Assembly: GCA_023438325.1 (NCBI GenBank) | Contig: JAEXRB010000279.1 | Coordinates: 1-15,566 of the forward strand | Direction: 5' to 3' | DNA from: Pseudomonadota bacterium | GTDB lineage: Bacteria; Pseudomonadota; Gammaproteobacteria; Xanthomonadales; Xanthomonadaceae | Length of the DNA stretch: 15,566 nucleotides | Notes under the pieces: model-generated | What the model was told of the DNA's origin: nothing | The model's database searches: none | Seen by the model: the letters and a program-made list of their open reading frames with translations, nothing else | In this document: positions 1-7,865 of the stretch, one piece after another | Layout of the letters: each line of letters begins with the position of its first letter | How positions within the stretch are numbered: the first letter of the stretch is position 1 | Program-made: the position numbers and the translations under genes

Positions 1-2097
1 CTGCTGGCACAGATGCAACACCCCGCCATCGCACAGATTCTGGATGCCGGCAGCGACGAGCACGGCCGCCTCTATCTGGTGATGGAATACGTCGAAGGCC
101 AATCGCTGACGCACTGGTGCAGCGAACACAAGCTCAGCTTGCGCGAGCGGGTAAAGCTGCTGATCCGCGTTACCGAAGGCGTGCAGCATGCTCATCAGAA
201 GGGCGTGATCCATCGTGACCTGAAACCGGGCAACATCCTGATCAGCAATGTCGCCGGCGAGCCGGTGCCCAAGATCATCGACTTCGGCATCGCCGCCCGT
301 ACCAGCGACGAAGGCACGCAAGCCATGCTCGTTGCTGCCGGAACCCCCGGTTACATGAGCCCCGAACAAGTCTCTCCGGACATGGACGTGGACAGCCGCA
401 GCGATGTCTATTCGCTCGGCGCCATCCTGTTCGAACTGGTATCGGGCAAACGCCCGCGCGGCACCCGAACCACGAGTGACAGCAGCAACGACCCCCTGCG
501 TCCTTCGGATCGGATCCAGACCCTGTCACCGGAAGAAATGTCGGATCTGGCGGCCAAGTTGCGCACCCCTCCGCAAAGACTCCGGCGCGTGCTGCGCCAT
601 GATCTGGACTGGATCGTGGCGCGCGCCACCCAACCGGATCGCAGCCTGCGCTACCCGAGTGCCACGTCGTTTTCCGATGATCTCAAGCGCTGGCTCGATG
701 GCTATCCGCCTCAGGCCGCGCCGCATGGGCGGTGGCGCTCGATGAGCAAGTTCATCGGCCGCAACCGCATGATGGTTGCCATGTACGCCACGCTCGCCAT
801 CGCCGTGATCGGCGGCTTGGTCGCCACGTCCTGGGCACTGCATCGCGCCGAACAAGCCATCGCGGGCGAGAAGGCTGCCAACCGCTTCCTCAGCGATGTG
901 CTGACCAGTGTCGATCCGGCCATCAGCTTCGACCTGGACAAAGCCCTGATGCAGCGCGTACTCAACAATGCATCCGAGCGCATCAAGACCGATCTGGCCA
1001 AGCAACCATTGGCGCGCGCCAACATCGAAACCACGCTGGCCCAAACCTACATAAACCTCGGCGACAGCGCGCGCGGCGTCGAGCACCTGCAATCGGCATA
1101 CGCCATCGCCAGCGATGCGCTGGGCAAGGACTCGCTGCCGGCACAGACCGCCATCATGGAACTGGCCAACCAACACACCGTGAAAGGCGAGCTGACGCAA
1201 GCCGAGCAACTGATGCGCGACAACCTGCCGGCTGCGTATGCGTTGTCCGAAGAAGATCCCGTGCTGGCACCCCGCATGCAATCGCGCCTGGGCCGCAACC
1301 TGCACCTTCAGGGCCGTCTCGACGAAGCCATGCCGCTGCTGCGCGAGGCTTATGAAACCCTGCTCGACCGGGTCGGACCGGAACACCAGCGCAGTATCGA
1401 CGCGGGCCAGTTTTTTGCGATCGGCCTGGGCGAAAGCGGGAAGATGGACGAGGCCACCCTGCTGATGCGCGAGCTCACCGAACGGCAAGCCCGTTTGCAA
1501 GGCGAGGACCATCCGCAAACCCTGGCCCTGCGCAACAGCCTGGCCGGCTTCCTCGCCGCCAGTGGAAATACCGCAGCGGCAGAAACCGAGTTCCGCACCC
1601 TCATCGAGGCGGTATCGCGCCAGCACGGCACGATGCAGGCCATGCTGCCATCGCTGCAAGCCAATCTGGCGCTGGCGCTGAATGCCAACGACGATCCGAA
1701 AAAACGCGCTGAAGCCGGCGCCTTGTTCCAGCAGGCGATCGACGGCTTGTCCGAACGGCACGGCACGGAGCATCCGAACCTGATCATGCTGAACTACCAC
1801 CATGCCAACTGGCTGTTTGCCAATGGCCAGATCGAGGCCGCGCGCGACAAGCAGGCAGCCGTGGTAACAAGCATCCGCAAGAAGTTCGGCGACAGCTTCC
1901 CGCGGCTGCCGGAAATGCTCCATGCCCTCGCACGTCAGGAGCTGGCACTGGGTCATGCACAGCAGGCGCGGCAACACGCCGAGGAGGCTATCGCCCGGAT
2001 CCAGGCCAAGCCGAGCGAGCAGACCGCCGCCTTGCTTGAACAACTACGGCAACTGCTGTCGGACATCGGCACAACGCAGCAAGCCGCCCCGCGATGA
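1..2097 (+). CDS. Membrane serine/threonine protein kinase with C-terminal TPR domain (5' partial)
   Basis: This is a Hanks-type Ser/Thr kinase. The reading frame is open to base 1, so the N-terminus lies outside the window, including the glycine loop and the ATP-binding lysine. Counting from the Met at base 13, the visible motifs are the catalytic loop HRDLKPGN (67-74), DFG (90-92), the GTPGYMSPEQ activation-segment end (about 110-119) and DVYSLG (131-136). The HRD arginine makes it an RD kinase. A basic stretch (about 240-252) precedes one membrane segment (about 253-275). The positive-inside rule puts the kinase in the cytoplasm and the C-terminal part in the periplasm. Residues about 340-680 are TPR repeats of the 42-residue kinesin-light-chain type, with linkers such as GEDHPQT and GTEHPN. 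The stop overlaps the start of the prephenate dehydrogenase gene (ATGA at 2094). Its substrates cannot be inferred. In Xanthomonadales such kinases often follow an ECF sigma-factor gene, which would lie to the left. The family call is firm; the biological role is unknown. Confidence 0.9.
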   Translation: MLAQMQHPAIAQILDAGSDEHGRLYLVMEYVEGQSLTHWCSEHKLSLRERVKLLIRVTEGVQHAHQKGVIHRDLKPGNILISNVAGEPVPKIIDFGIAARTSDEGTQAMLVAAGTPGYMSPEQVSPDMDVDSRSDVYSLGAILFELVSGKRPRGTRTTSDSSNDPLRPSDRIQTLSPEEMSDLAAKLRTPPQRLRRVLRHDLDWIVARATQPDRSLRYPSATSFSDDLKRWLDGYPPQAAPHGRWRSMSKFIGRNRMMVAMYATLAIAVIGGLVATSWALHRAEQAIAGEKAANRFLSDVLTSVDPAISFDLDKALMQRVLNNASERIKTDLAKQPLARANIETTLAQTYINLGDSARGVEHLQSAYAIASDALGKDSLPAQTAIMELANQHTVKGELTQAEQLMRDNLPAAYALSEEDPVLAPRMQSRLGRNLHLQGRLDEAMPLLREAYETLLDRVGPEHQRSIDAGQFFAIGLGESGKMDEATLLMRELTERQARLQGEDHPQTLALRNSLAGFLAASGNTAAAETEFRTLIEAVSRQHGTMQAMLPSLQANLALALNANDDPKKRAEAGALFQQAIDGLSERHGTEHPNLIMLNYHHANWLFANGQIEAARDKQAAVVTSIRKKFGDSFPRLPEMLHALARQELALGHAQQARQHAEEAIARIQAKPSEQTAALLEQLRQLLSDIGTTQQAAPR

Positions 2098-3236
2098 GCA
2101 CAGCCGCGCACTCGCCCGTCGTAGGCCTGATCGGCAGCGAAGGCAGCTACGGGCGCTGGCTGCGGCGTTTCTTCTCCGGGCGCATGGGTTTGCAAGTCCT
2201 CGGCGCCGATCCGGGACATGCCAATACGCTTTCTCCCGACGAACTGATCGCGCGCTGCAGCGTTCTGGTGTTCTGCACTCCGATCCGCCACACACCCGCG
2301 ATCATCGCCGACTACGCACGCCGTGCCGCCGGGCGTGAACGCGATGCACTGTGGCTCGACATCACCTCGGTGAAGAACGAGCCGGTCACTGCGATGCTGG
2401 CCTCGCAAGCTGAAGTCGTCGGACTGCACCCCATGACCGCCGCACCCAAGGCCCCGACACTGAAGGGCCGCGTGCTGGTGGTCTGCGAAGCACGGCTGGA
2501 TCATTGGCGCTGCTGGTTCGACAGGTTTCTCGCCGCGCTGCGCGCGCAATGCGTGCATACCACGCCTGAAACGCACGACCGCATCATGGCGCTGGTGCAG
2601 GCCATGGTGCATGCCACGCATCTGGCCCAGGCCGGCGTGCTGCGCGAGTATGCTCCGAGCCTGGGCGGGCTGGAGGCATTGCTGCCATTCCGCTCGGCCT
2701 CGTTCGAGCTGGATGGCGCCATCATCGCGCGCATCCTGGCGATGAATCCGGCCATCTACGAAGACATCCAGTTCGGCAATCCGCACGTCGCGCCGATGCT
2801 CGATGCCCTGCATCGCCAACTCGATGCACTGCGCGACTGCGTCCGGCAAGGCGACGACACCGCACGCACGCTATTTCGCGAACAATTCCTCGATGCAGCA
2901 CGCAGCACCATCGGCGATGCCACCATCACGGCCGGAAACTACAACTTCGAACGCATCGGCTACCTGCTTGCCGATCTGGCCGGAGAGCGCAGCCTGTCGG
3001 TGCATCTGCCGGAAGATCGCCCCGGCTCGCTGCGCGCACTCCTCCACATCTTCGAGCGCCACGGCATCAGCATCGCCTCGATCCATTCCTCCCGCACGCC
3101 GGCAGGCGAAGTGCATTTCCGCCTGGGATTTGATGCCGACGTGACCGCCAGCGCCATCGCGCCGGTGCTGGACGCCATTCACGCCGAAGGCCAACGCATC
3201 GGGCGACTGCTGGAGCTGTCGCCGGAACTGCAATGA
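2094..3236 (+). CDS. tyrA: Prephenate dehydrogenase with C-terminal ACT domain
   Basis: It oxidises prephenate to 4-hydroxyphenylpyruvate using NAD(P)+, a cytoplasmic step of tyrosine synthesis. The 380-residue protein starts with a Rossmann nucleotide-binding motif (GSEGSYG, 14-20), with glycines spaced as in the dehydrogenase half of E. coli TyrA. LDITSVK (88-94) and LHPM (111-114) follow; the latter contains the histidine that aligns with the catalytic His of E. coli TyrA. HDRIM (161-165) opens the all-helical dimerisation half. Residues about 300-376 form an ACT domain (ELSV-type strand, DRPGSL, then HGISIASIHSSR), the likely tyrosine-binding regulatory module. There is no chorismate mutase domain. 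The usual FGP after HPM is replaced by TAAP. The start overlaps the kinase stop (ATGA) with no clear Shine-Dalgarno, implying translational coupling. The stop overlaps the dinB start in the same way. The family call is confident; cofactor preference and feedback control are not visible. Confidence 0.9.
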   Translation: MSTAAHSPVVGLIGSEGSYGRWLRRFFSGRMGLQVLGADPGHANTLSPDELIARCSVLVFCTPIRHTPAIIADYARRAAGRERDALWLDITSVKNEPVTAMLASQAEVVGLHPMTAAPKAPTLKGRVLVVCEARLDHWRCWFDRFLAALRAQCVHTTPETHDRIMALVQAMVHATHLAQAGVLREYAPSLGGLEALLPFRSASFELDGAIIARILAMNPAIYEDIQFGNPHVAPMLDALHRQLDALRDCVRQGDDTARTLFREQFLDAARSTIGDATITAGNYNFERIGYLLADLAGERSLSVHLPEDRPGSLRALLHIFERHGISIASIHSSRTPAGEVHFRLGFDADVTASAIAPVLDAIHAEGQRIGRLLELSPELQ

Positions 3237-4351
3237 GCGCAGCCCGCACCATTACGCCTGCTGCGTACGCCCCGAGGAAGATCGTGCACGTGGACATGGA
3301 TGCGTTCTACGCCTCCGTGGAACAACGCGACGATCCCTCCTTGCGCGGTCGTCCCGTGGTGGTGGCATGGCGTGGTGCGCGATCAGTGGTGTGCGCCGCC
3401 AGTTACGAAGCCCGACGCTTCGGCGTGCGCTCGGCCATGCCGGCCATCACGGCCGAACGACTGTGCCCGCAGGCCGTCTTCGTGCCACCGGATTTCCCGC
3501 GTTACAAGGCAGTTTCGCGACAGGTACGCGACATCTTCGCGCGCCATACCGCACAGATCGAACCGCTCTCGCAGGACGAGGCCTATCTGGACGTAACGCA
3601 ACCACTCAGCGCCCTGCCCTCGGCTACCGCCGTTGCCGAGGCGATTCGAGCCACCATCCGGGAAGAAACCGCGCTCACCGCCTCCGCCGGCGTGGCGCCC
3701 AACAAGTTTCTCGCCAAGATCGCCTCGGACTGGAACAAACCCGACGGCGTGTTCGTGATCCGCCCGTCCATGATCGATGCCTTCCTCGCCCCCTTGCCCG
3801 TGGGCCGCCTGCCCGGCGTAGGCAAGGTGATGGCGGCACGGCTGGAAGCCCACGGCGTGCGCAACGTCGGCGAACTGCGCGCATTGGGTGCAGCGCGGCT
3901 GGAAACCCTGCTCGGACGATGGGGCGTGCGCCTGCACCAACTGGCGCTGGGCATCGACGAGCACCCGGTTCAGCCGGATCGGCCCACCATGCAGATTTCC
4001 TGCGAGGACACCTTCCAACACGACCTGCCGCTGGCCGAACTGGAGCCGCATGTGCGCAAGCTGGCAGCACGCGCCTGGGCCAGCTACCTGCGCGAGCGTG
4101 AACGCGATCCGTCACGCATCGCCCGCACTGCGGTACTGAAACTCAAAACCTCAGGATTCCGCATCCTCACACGCAGTTTCACACCTGCGGCATTGCCCGA
4201 CTGCGCCGAAGATTTCGCCGATGTGGCCTGGAGCCTCAACGCCCGCGTAGACCTGCCCGATGCCACGCGCTACCGGCTGGCGGGCGTCGGCCTTTCCGGC
4301 TTCACCGATGCCGATCACCACGCCGCACAACGCGGCTTGTTCGAGGCTTAG
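3233..4351 (+). CDS. dinB: DNA polymerase IV (Y-family translesion polymerase)
   Basis: This error-prone polymerase bypasses damaged template bases. The 372-residue protein aligns along its whole length with E. coli DinB. The metal ligands are Asp21 (in DMDAFY) and Asp115-Glu116 (in SQDEAYLD). The steric-gate position after DMDAF is Tyr26, where E. coli has Phe. TASAGVAPNKFLAKIASD (about 149-166) and the helix-hairpin-helix LPGVGK (about 193-198) are intact, so the enzyme should be active. The C-terminal QRGLF (366-370) fits a sliding-clamp binding motif. About 13 extra residues precede the usual N-terminus. Its start lies inside the tyrA stop (ATGA at 3233), so it is probably translated by coupling. 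I see no LexA box directly in front of it; any SOS control would have to act further upstream. Its stop overlaps the end of the opposite-strand deamidase gene by four bases. Confidence 0.95.
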   Translation: MSAARTITPAAYAPRKIVHVDMDAFYASVEQRDDPSLRGRPVVVAWRGARSVVCAASYEARRFGVRSAMPAITAERLCPQAVFVPPDFPRYKAVSRQVRDIFARHTAQIEPLSQDEAYLDVTQPLSALPSATAVAEAIRATIREETALTASAGVAPNKFLAKIASDWNKPDGVFVIRPSMIDAFLAPLPVGRLPGVGKVMAARLEAHGVRNVGELRALGAARLETLLGRWGVRLHQLALGIDEHPVQPDRPTMQISCEDTFQHDLPLAELEPHVRKLAARAWASYLRERERDPSRIARTAVLKLKTSGFRILTRSFTPAALPDCAEDFADVAWSLNARVDLPDATRYRLAGVGLSGFTDADHHAAQRGLFEA

Positions 4352-4863
4352 GCCAGCAGCTTCCCGATGCCTTCCAGCGCGCTGGCAACAGTCTGCCGGC
4401 GTACCGCATCACGGTCACCATCGAAATGGAACAAGGTCGCCTTGGGATAACCACCGCGCCGTTTCCACGCGATCCAGACACTGCCCACCGGCTTGTCCGG
4501 CGTACCACCGCCCGGCCCGGCGATACCGGTAACGGCAACGGCTATCGTCGCAGCGGAATGGATCAAAGCCCCGGACACCATTTCCAGCGCAGTTTCCTCG
4601 CTCACCGCGCCGTACTTCATCAGCGTTTCCGGCCGCACCCCGAGCAAGGCCTGCTTGGCCTCGTAGCTGTAGGCCGCCATGCCGGCTTCGAACCACGCCG
4701 AACATCCCGCCACATCAGTGATGGTTTTCGCGATCCAGCCGCCGGTGCAGCTTTCGGCCGTGACAAGACTGTGCCGCGAAGCCAACGCCGCCGCGCCGAT
4801 GGCTTCGGCTTGGGCGAGGAGTTGTGCATCGTTGGGGATGGGCGGGAGATTGGGTGTCGTCAT
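4348..4863 (-). CDS. pncC: CinA C-terminal-type nicotinamide-nucleotide amidohydrolase
   Basis: This is a stand-alone CinA-C domain protein of the PncC family. The family deamidates nicotinamide mononucleotide to nicotinate mononucleotide in the pyridine-nucleotide cycle. Counting from the start chosen here (171 residues), the signature TAESCTGG is at 35-42, GIAGPGGGTPDKPVG at 113-127 and GDRDAVR at 149-155, all matching E. coli PncC (165 residues). The N-terminal molybdopterin-like CinA domain is absent, as in E. coli PncC. The start is uncertain: in-frame ATGs at 4899, 4884 and 4863 all lack a convincing Shine-Dalgarno. I chose 4863 because it best fits the family length; 4899 would add 12 residues. 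The gene follows folP by 29-65 bases on the same strand and is probably cotranscribed with it. Its TAA overlaps the TAG of dinB on the other strand. Confidence 0.88.
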   Translation of the reverse strand: MTTPNLPPIPNDAQLLAQAEAIGAAALASRHSLVTAESCTGGWIAKTITDVAGCSAWFEAGMAAYSYEAKQALLGVRPETLMKYGAVSEETALEMVSGALIHSAATIAVAVTGIAGPGGGTPDKPVGSVWIAWKRRGGYPKATLFHFDGDRDAVRRQTVASALEGIGKLLA

Positions 4864-4928
4864 GGGCGAAGCGTAACGAGGCATCGGCGTGATTGCCATT
4901 GCATCACACGGATCGAATTGACCTGTGA

Positions 4929-5828
4929 CTATTCATCATCCGGCCAACGCGGCATCGCTTTTTTTGCCGCCTTGGGCGCGACCTTGGTGCGATCCCGCAC
5001 CGCCGTCCACACCGCCAGCGCATCGCGCATCGCGGCAACGTCATGCACCCGCAACAGCATCGCGCCACGTTCTGCGGCCATCAGATGCGCTGCTACCGAG
5101 CCGACCAGGCGCTCATTGATATCGCGCCCGGTGAGTTCGCCGATCATGCGCTTGCGCGACATGCCGGCCAGAAGCGGCACGCCGAGATCGGCAAAGGTTT
5201 CCAATCCGGCAAGCAATGAAAGATTGTGTTCGAGGGTTTTCCCGAAACCGAAACCGGGATCGATCACGATGCGCGCTTTCGGAATACCCGCCAGCTCGCA
5301 GGCAAAAATGCGATCGGCAAGAAAACGCCGCACTTCATCCACCGCATCGTCGTAATGCGGCGCCTTCTGCATCGAACGTGGCTCGCCCTGCATGTGCATC
5401 AGGATCACCGGCACCGACAGATCGCGCGCCGCTTCGAGCGCGCCTTCGCGGCGCAAGGCATACACATCGTTGATGATGCCGGCACCGGCGGCCACGGCGG
5501 CGCGCATCACCTCGGGCTTGGATGTGTCGATGCTGATTGGCACCGACGTCTCGCGTGCAAGTCGTTCGATCACCGGCACCACCCGCGCGATTTCCAGCTC
5601 CGCCGGCACTTCTTCCGCACCGGGCCGAGTGGATTCACCGCCGATATCCAGCGCATCCGCGCCATCAGCCAGCAGGCGCAAGCCGTGCGCTACAGCGGCA
5701 TCGACACTTTCATTTGCACCACCATCGGAAAAAGAATCCGGGGTGACGTTGATCACGCCGAGGATGCGTGGCCGATCCAGTTTCAGTGGACGACCGGCGC
5801 AGTCGAGAGTGGCAATGATGTCGAACAT
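4929..5828 (-). CDS. folP: Dihydropteroate synthase
   Basis: It joins 6-hydroxymethyl-dihydropterin pyrophosphate to p-aminobenzoate, making dihydropteroate for folate; it is the sulfonamide target. The 299-residue TIM-barrel protein carries all family signatures: NVTPDSFSDGG (27-37), GGESTRPGA (63-71), MHMQG (144-148), DPGFGFGKT (190-198), SRK (224-226) and RVHD (260-263). All key residues are present, so it should be functional. The start at 5828 is supported by GGAG five bases upstream. About 20 charged residues at the C-terminus (from KVAPKAAKK) extend beyond the usual barrel end. It lies 123 bases after ftsH, as in the E. coli ftsH-folP order, but a hairpin terminator stands between them. 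No promoter is evident in the 70 bases between that hairpin and the gene, so read-through from rlmE-ftsH is possible. Confidence 0.97.
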   Translation of the reverse strand: MFDIIATLDCAGRPLKLDRPRILGVINVTPDSFSDGGANESVDAAVAHGLRLLADGADALDIGGESTRPGAEEVPAELEIARVVPVIERLARETSVPISIDTSKPEVMRAAVAAGAGIINDVYALRREGALEAARDLSVPVILMHMQGEPRSMQKAPHYDDAVDEVRRFLADRIFACELAGIPKARIVIDPGFGFGKTLEHNLSLLAGLETFADLGVPLLAGMSRKRMIGELTGRDINERLVGSVAAHLMAAERGAMLLRVHDVAAMRDALAVWTAVRDRTKVAPKAAKKAMPRWPDDE

Positions 5829-5896
5829 GAAAGCTCCTGCAGACCACTGAATTCAGCCTGCGATGATGCCTGCGCGATGCACGCCACGACCAGCCC

Positions 5897-5929
5897 AAAA
5901 GCAAAGGCCGGGACATGCCCGGCCTTTGC
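5897..5929 (-). terminator. Rho-independent terminator after ftsH
   Basis: A perfect 12-bp stem (bases 5901-5912 with 5918-5929) closes a 5-base loop and is followed on the minus strand by only four T residues before GGGC. It begins 22 bases after the ftsH stop and lies 68 bases before folP. The stem is strong but the U tract short, so it may be partial and let some transcription pass into folP. Confidence 0.75.
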
Positions 5930-5951
5930 GCCCATCGTATCCGCGGTGATA

Positions 5952-7850
5952 TCACACCTGCGGCGCAGGCCCACCCATCACCGGGGTCAGCGAGCCGCCA
6001 TCATCCTTCGGCGGCGTATCGGATTTGGCGGGCTTTTCCACCCAGCCCGGCGGCGGCGAAGGTTTGCGGCCTTCCATGATGGCGCGGATCTGCTCGGCAT
6101 CGATGGTCTCCCACTCCAGCAAAGCGGCTGTCATGGCCTCGACGATGTCGCGCTTCTCTTCCAGGATGCCGCGCGCGACGGCGTATTGCTCGTCGAGGAT
6201 GCGGCGGATTTCAGCATCCACCTTCTGCTGGGTGGCTTCGGAAATGGTCTTGTTGTGCACGCCGAAGCCGGCATCCTGATCGGCATACACCATCGTGCCC
6301 AGCACATCGGACATGCCGTACTTGGTGACCATTGCGCGGGCCAGCGCCGTGGCACGCTCGAAATCGTTGGAAGCACCGGTGGACATCTGTCCCACGAACA
6401 CTTCTTCGGCGATGCGCCCACCGAACAGGATGGAGATTTCCTCCAGCATCTTGTCCTTGTAGTTGCTCAGACGATCATGTTCGGGCAACTGCCAGGTCAG
6501 GCCCAGGGCCCACCCACGCGGCATGATGGTGACCTTGTGCACCGGATCGGCCTTGGGCAAGGTCGCGGCAACAACGGCGTGGCCGGATTCGTGATACGCC
6601 GTGGCTCGGCGCTCCTCCTCGCGCATCACCATGCTCTTGCGCTCGGGGCCCATATAGATCTTGTCCTTGGCATCCTCGAAATCGAGCATGTCCACGGCGC
6701 GCTTGTTGCGGCGCGCGGCAAACAACGCGGCTTCGTTGACGAGGTTGGCCAGGTCGGCACCGGAGAATCCTGGTGTGCCGCGCGCCAGCACATCAGGGCG
6801 CACGTCATCGCTGAGCGGCACTTTGCGCATGTGCACCTTGAGGATCTGCTCGCGGCCCTTGATGTCCGGCAAGCCGACCATGACCTGTCGATCGAAGCGG
6901 CCCGGACGCAGCAGCGCCTTGTCGAGCACGTCGGGGCGGTTGGTGGCGGCAATCACGATCACGCCTTCACCGCCCTCGAAGCCATCCATCTCGACCAGCA
7001 TCTGGTTGAGGGTCTGCTCGCGCTCGTCGTGGCCACCGCCCATGCCCGATCCGCGATGACGACCGACGGCATCGATTTCGTCGATGAAGATGATGCACGG
7101 CGCATGCTTCTTGGCGGTCTCGAACATGTCGCGCACGCGCGTGGCGCCGACGCCGACGAACATTTCGACGAAATCCGAACCGGAAATGGAAAAGAACGGC
7201 ACCTTGGCCTCTCCGGCGATGGCGCGCGCCAGCATGGTCTTGCCGGTACCCGGCGGGCCGACCATCAGCACGCCGCGCGGAATCTTTCCGCCGAGCTTCT
7301 GGAAGCGCGAAGGATCACGCAGGAACTCGACCAACTCACCCACTTCTTCCTTGGCCTCATCGCAGCCTGCGACATCGGCAAAAGTGACCTTGACCTGATC
7401 TTCGCTCTGCATCTTGGCGCGCGACTTGCCGAAGCTCATTGCGCCGCGCCCGCCGCCGCCGCTCTGCAACTGGCGCATGAAGAAAATGAAGATGCCGATG
7501 AAGATGACGTAGGGCAGCAGATTCAACAGGATGTAGGCCAGCGACGGCCCCGTGGAAATCGGGGTCTGCACCACCTTCACGTTCTTGAGCACCAGCTCAT
7601 CGATCAGCTTGGGATCATTGGGCGGCAGCGCCACCGAGAACTTGCCGCCATCCTTGGTGGTGCCGCTCAGCTCGCGGCCATTCTCCGAGTACACCACTTC
7701 GCTCACCCGCGCATCACGCACTTGGGCGAGGAATTCCGAATAGGACAATCCCTGGGCACCACCGGCGCGTGGGGCAAAGCTCTGGAACACCGCCATCAGC
7801 ACCACGGCGATGATCACCCACAACAGCAGATTCTTGGCCAAGTCGTTCAT
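5952..7850 (-). CDS. ftsH: ATP-dependent zinc metalloprotease FtsH
   Basis: This is a membrane-anchored AAA+ protease that degrades misassembled membrane proteins and short-lived cytosolic regulators; in E. coli these include sigma-32 and LpxC. The 632-residue protein has a first membrane segment at about 7-24, a periplasmic domain at about 25-103 and a second segment at about 104-125. The AAA module follows with Walker A GPPGTGKT (198-205), Walker B IIFIDEID (253-260) and a second region of homology with NRPDVLD...RPGRFDR (about 304-321). The zinc site is HESGH (420-424), with Asp496 in TGASNDFERAT as the probable third ligand. Length and order match the E. coli protein. The start at 7850 has AGGA seven bases upstream. 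The gene follows rlmE after 15 bases, so the two are almost certainly cotranscribed. A hairpin terminator follows. Confidence 0.98.
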   Translation of the reverse strand: MNDLAKNLLLWVIIAVVLMAVFQSFAPRAGGAQGLSYSEFLAQVRDARVSEVVYSENGRELSGTTKDGGKFSVALPPNDPKLIDELVLKNVKVVQTPISTGPSLAYILLNLLPYVIFIGIFIFFMRQLQSGGGGRGAMSFGKSRAKMQSEDQVKVTFADVAGCDEAKEEVGELVEFLRDPSRFQKLGGKIPRGVLMVGPPGTGKTMLARAIAGEAKVPFFSISGSDFVEMFVGVGATRVRDMFETAKKHAPCIIFIDEIDAVGRHRGSGMGGGHDEREQTLNQMLVEMDGFEGGEGVIVIAATNRPDVLDKALLRPGRFDRQVMVGLPDIKGREQILKVHMRKVPLSDDVRPDVLARGTPGFSGADLANLVNEAALFAARRNKRAVDMLDFEDAKDKIYMGPERKSMVMREEERRATAYHESGHAVVAATLPKADPVHKVTIMPRGWALGLTWQLPEHDRLSNYKDKMLEEISILFGGRIAEEVFVGQMSTGASNDFERATALARAMVTKYGMSDVLGTMVYADQDAGFGVHNKTISEATQQKVDAEIRRILDEQYAVARGILEEKRDIVEAMTAALLEWETIDAEQIRAIMEGRKPSPPPGWVEKPAKSDTPPKDDGGSLTPVMGGPAPQV

Positions 7851-7865
7851 ACGCGTGTCCTGCGG

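Noticed and set aside
526..2043. A 505-codon minus-strand frame antisense to the kinase
   Set aside because: It is codon-aligned with the kinase gene; the kinase motifs on the plus strand are unambiguous and the product has no recognisable domain.
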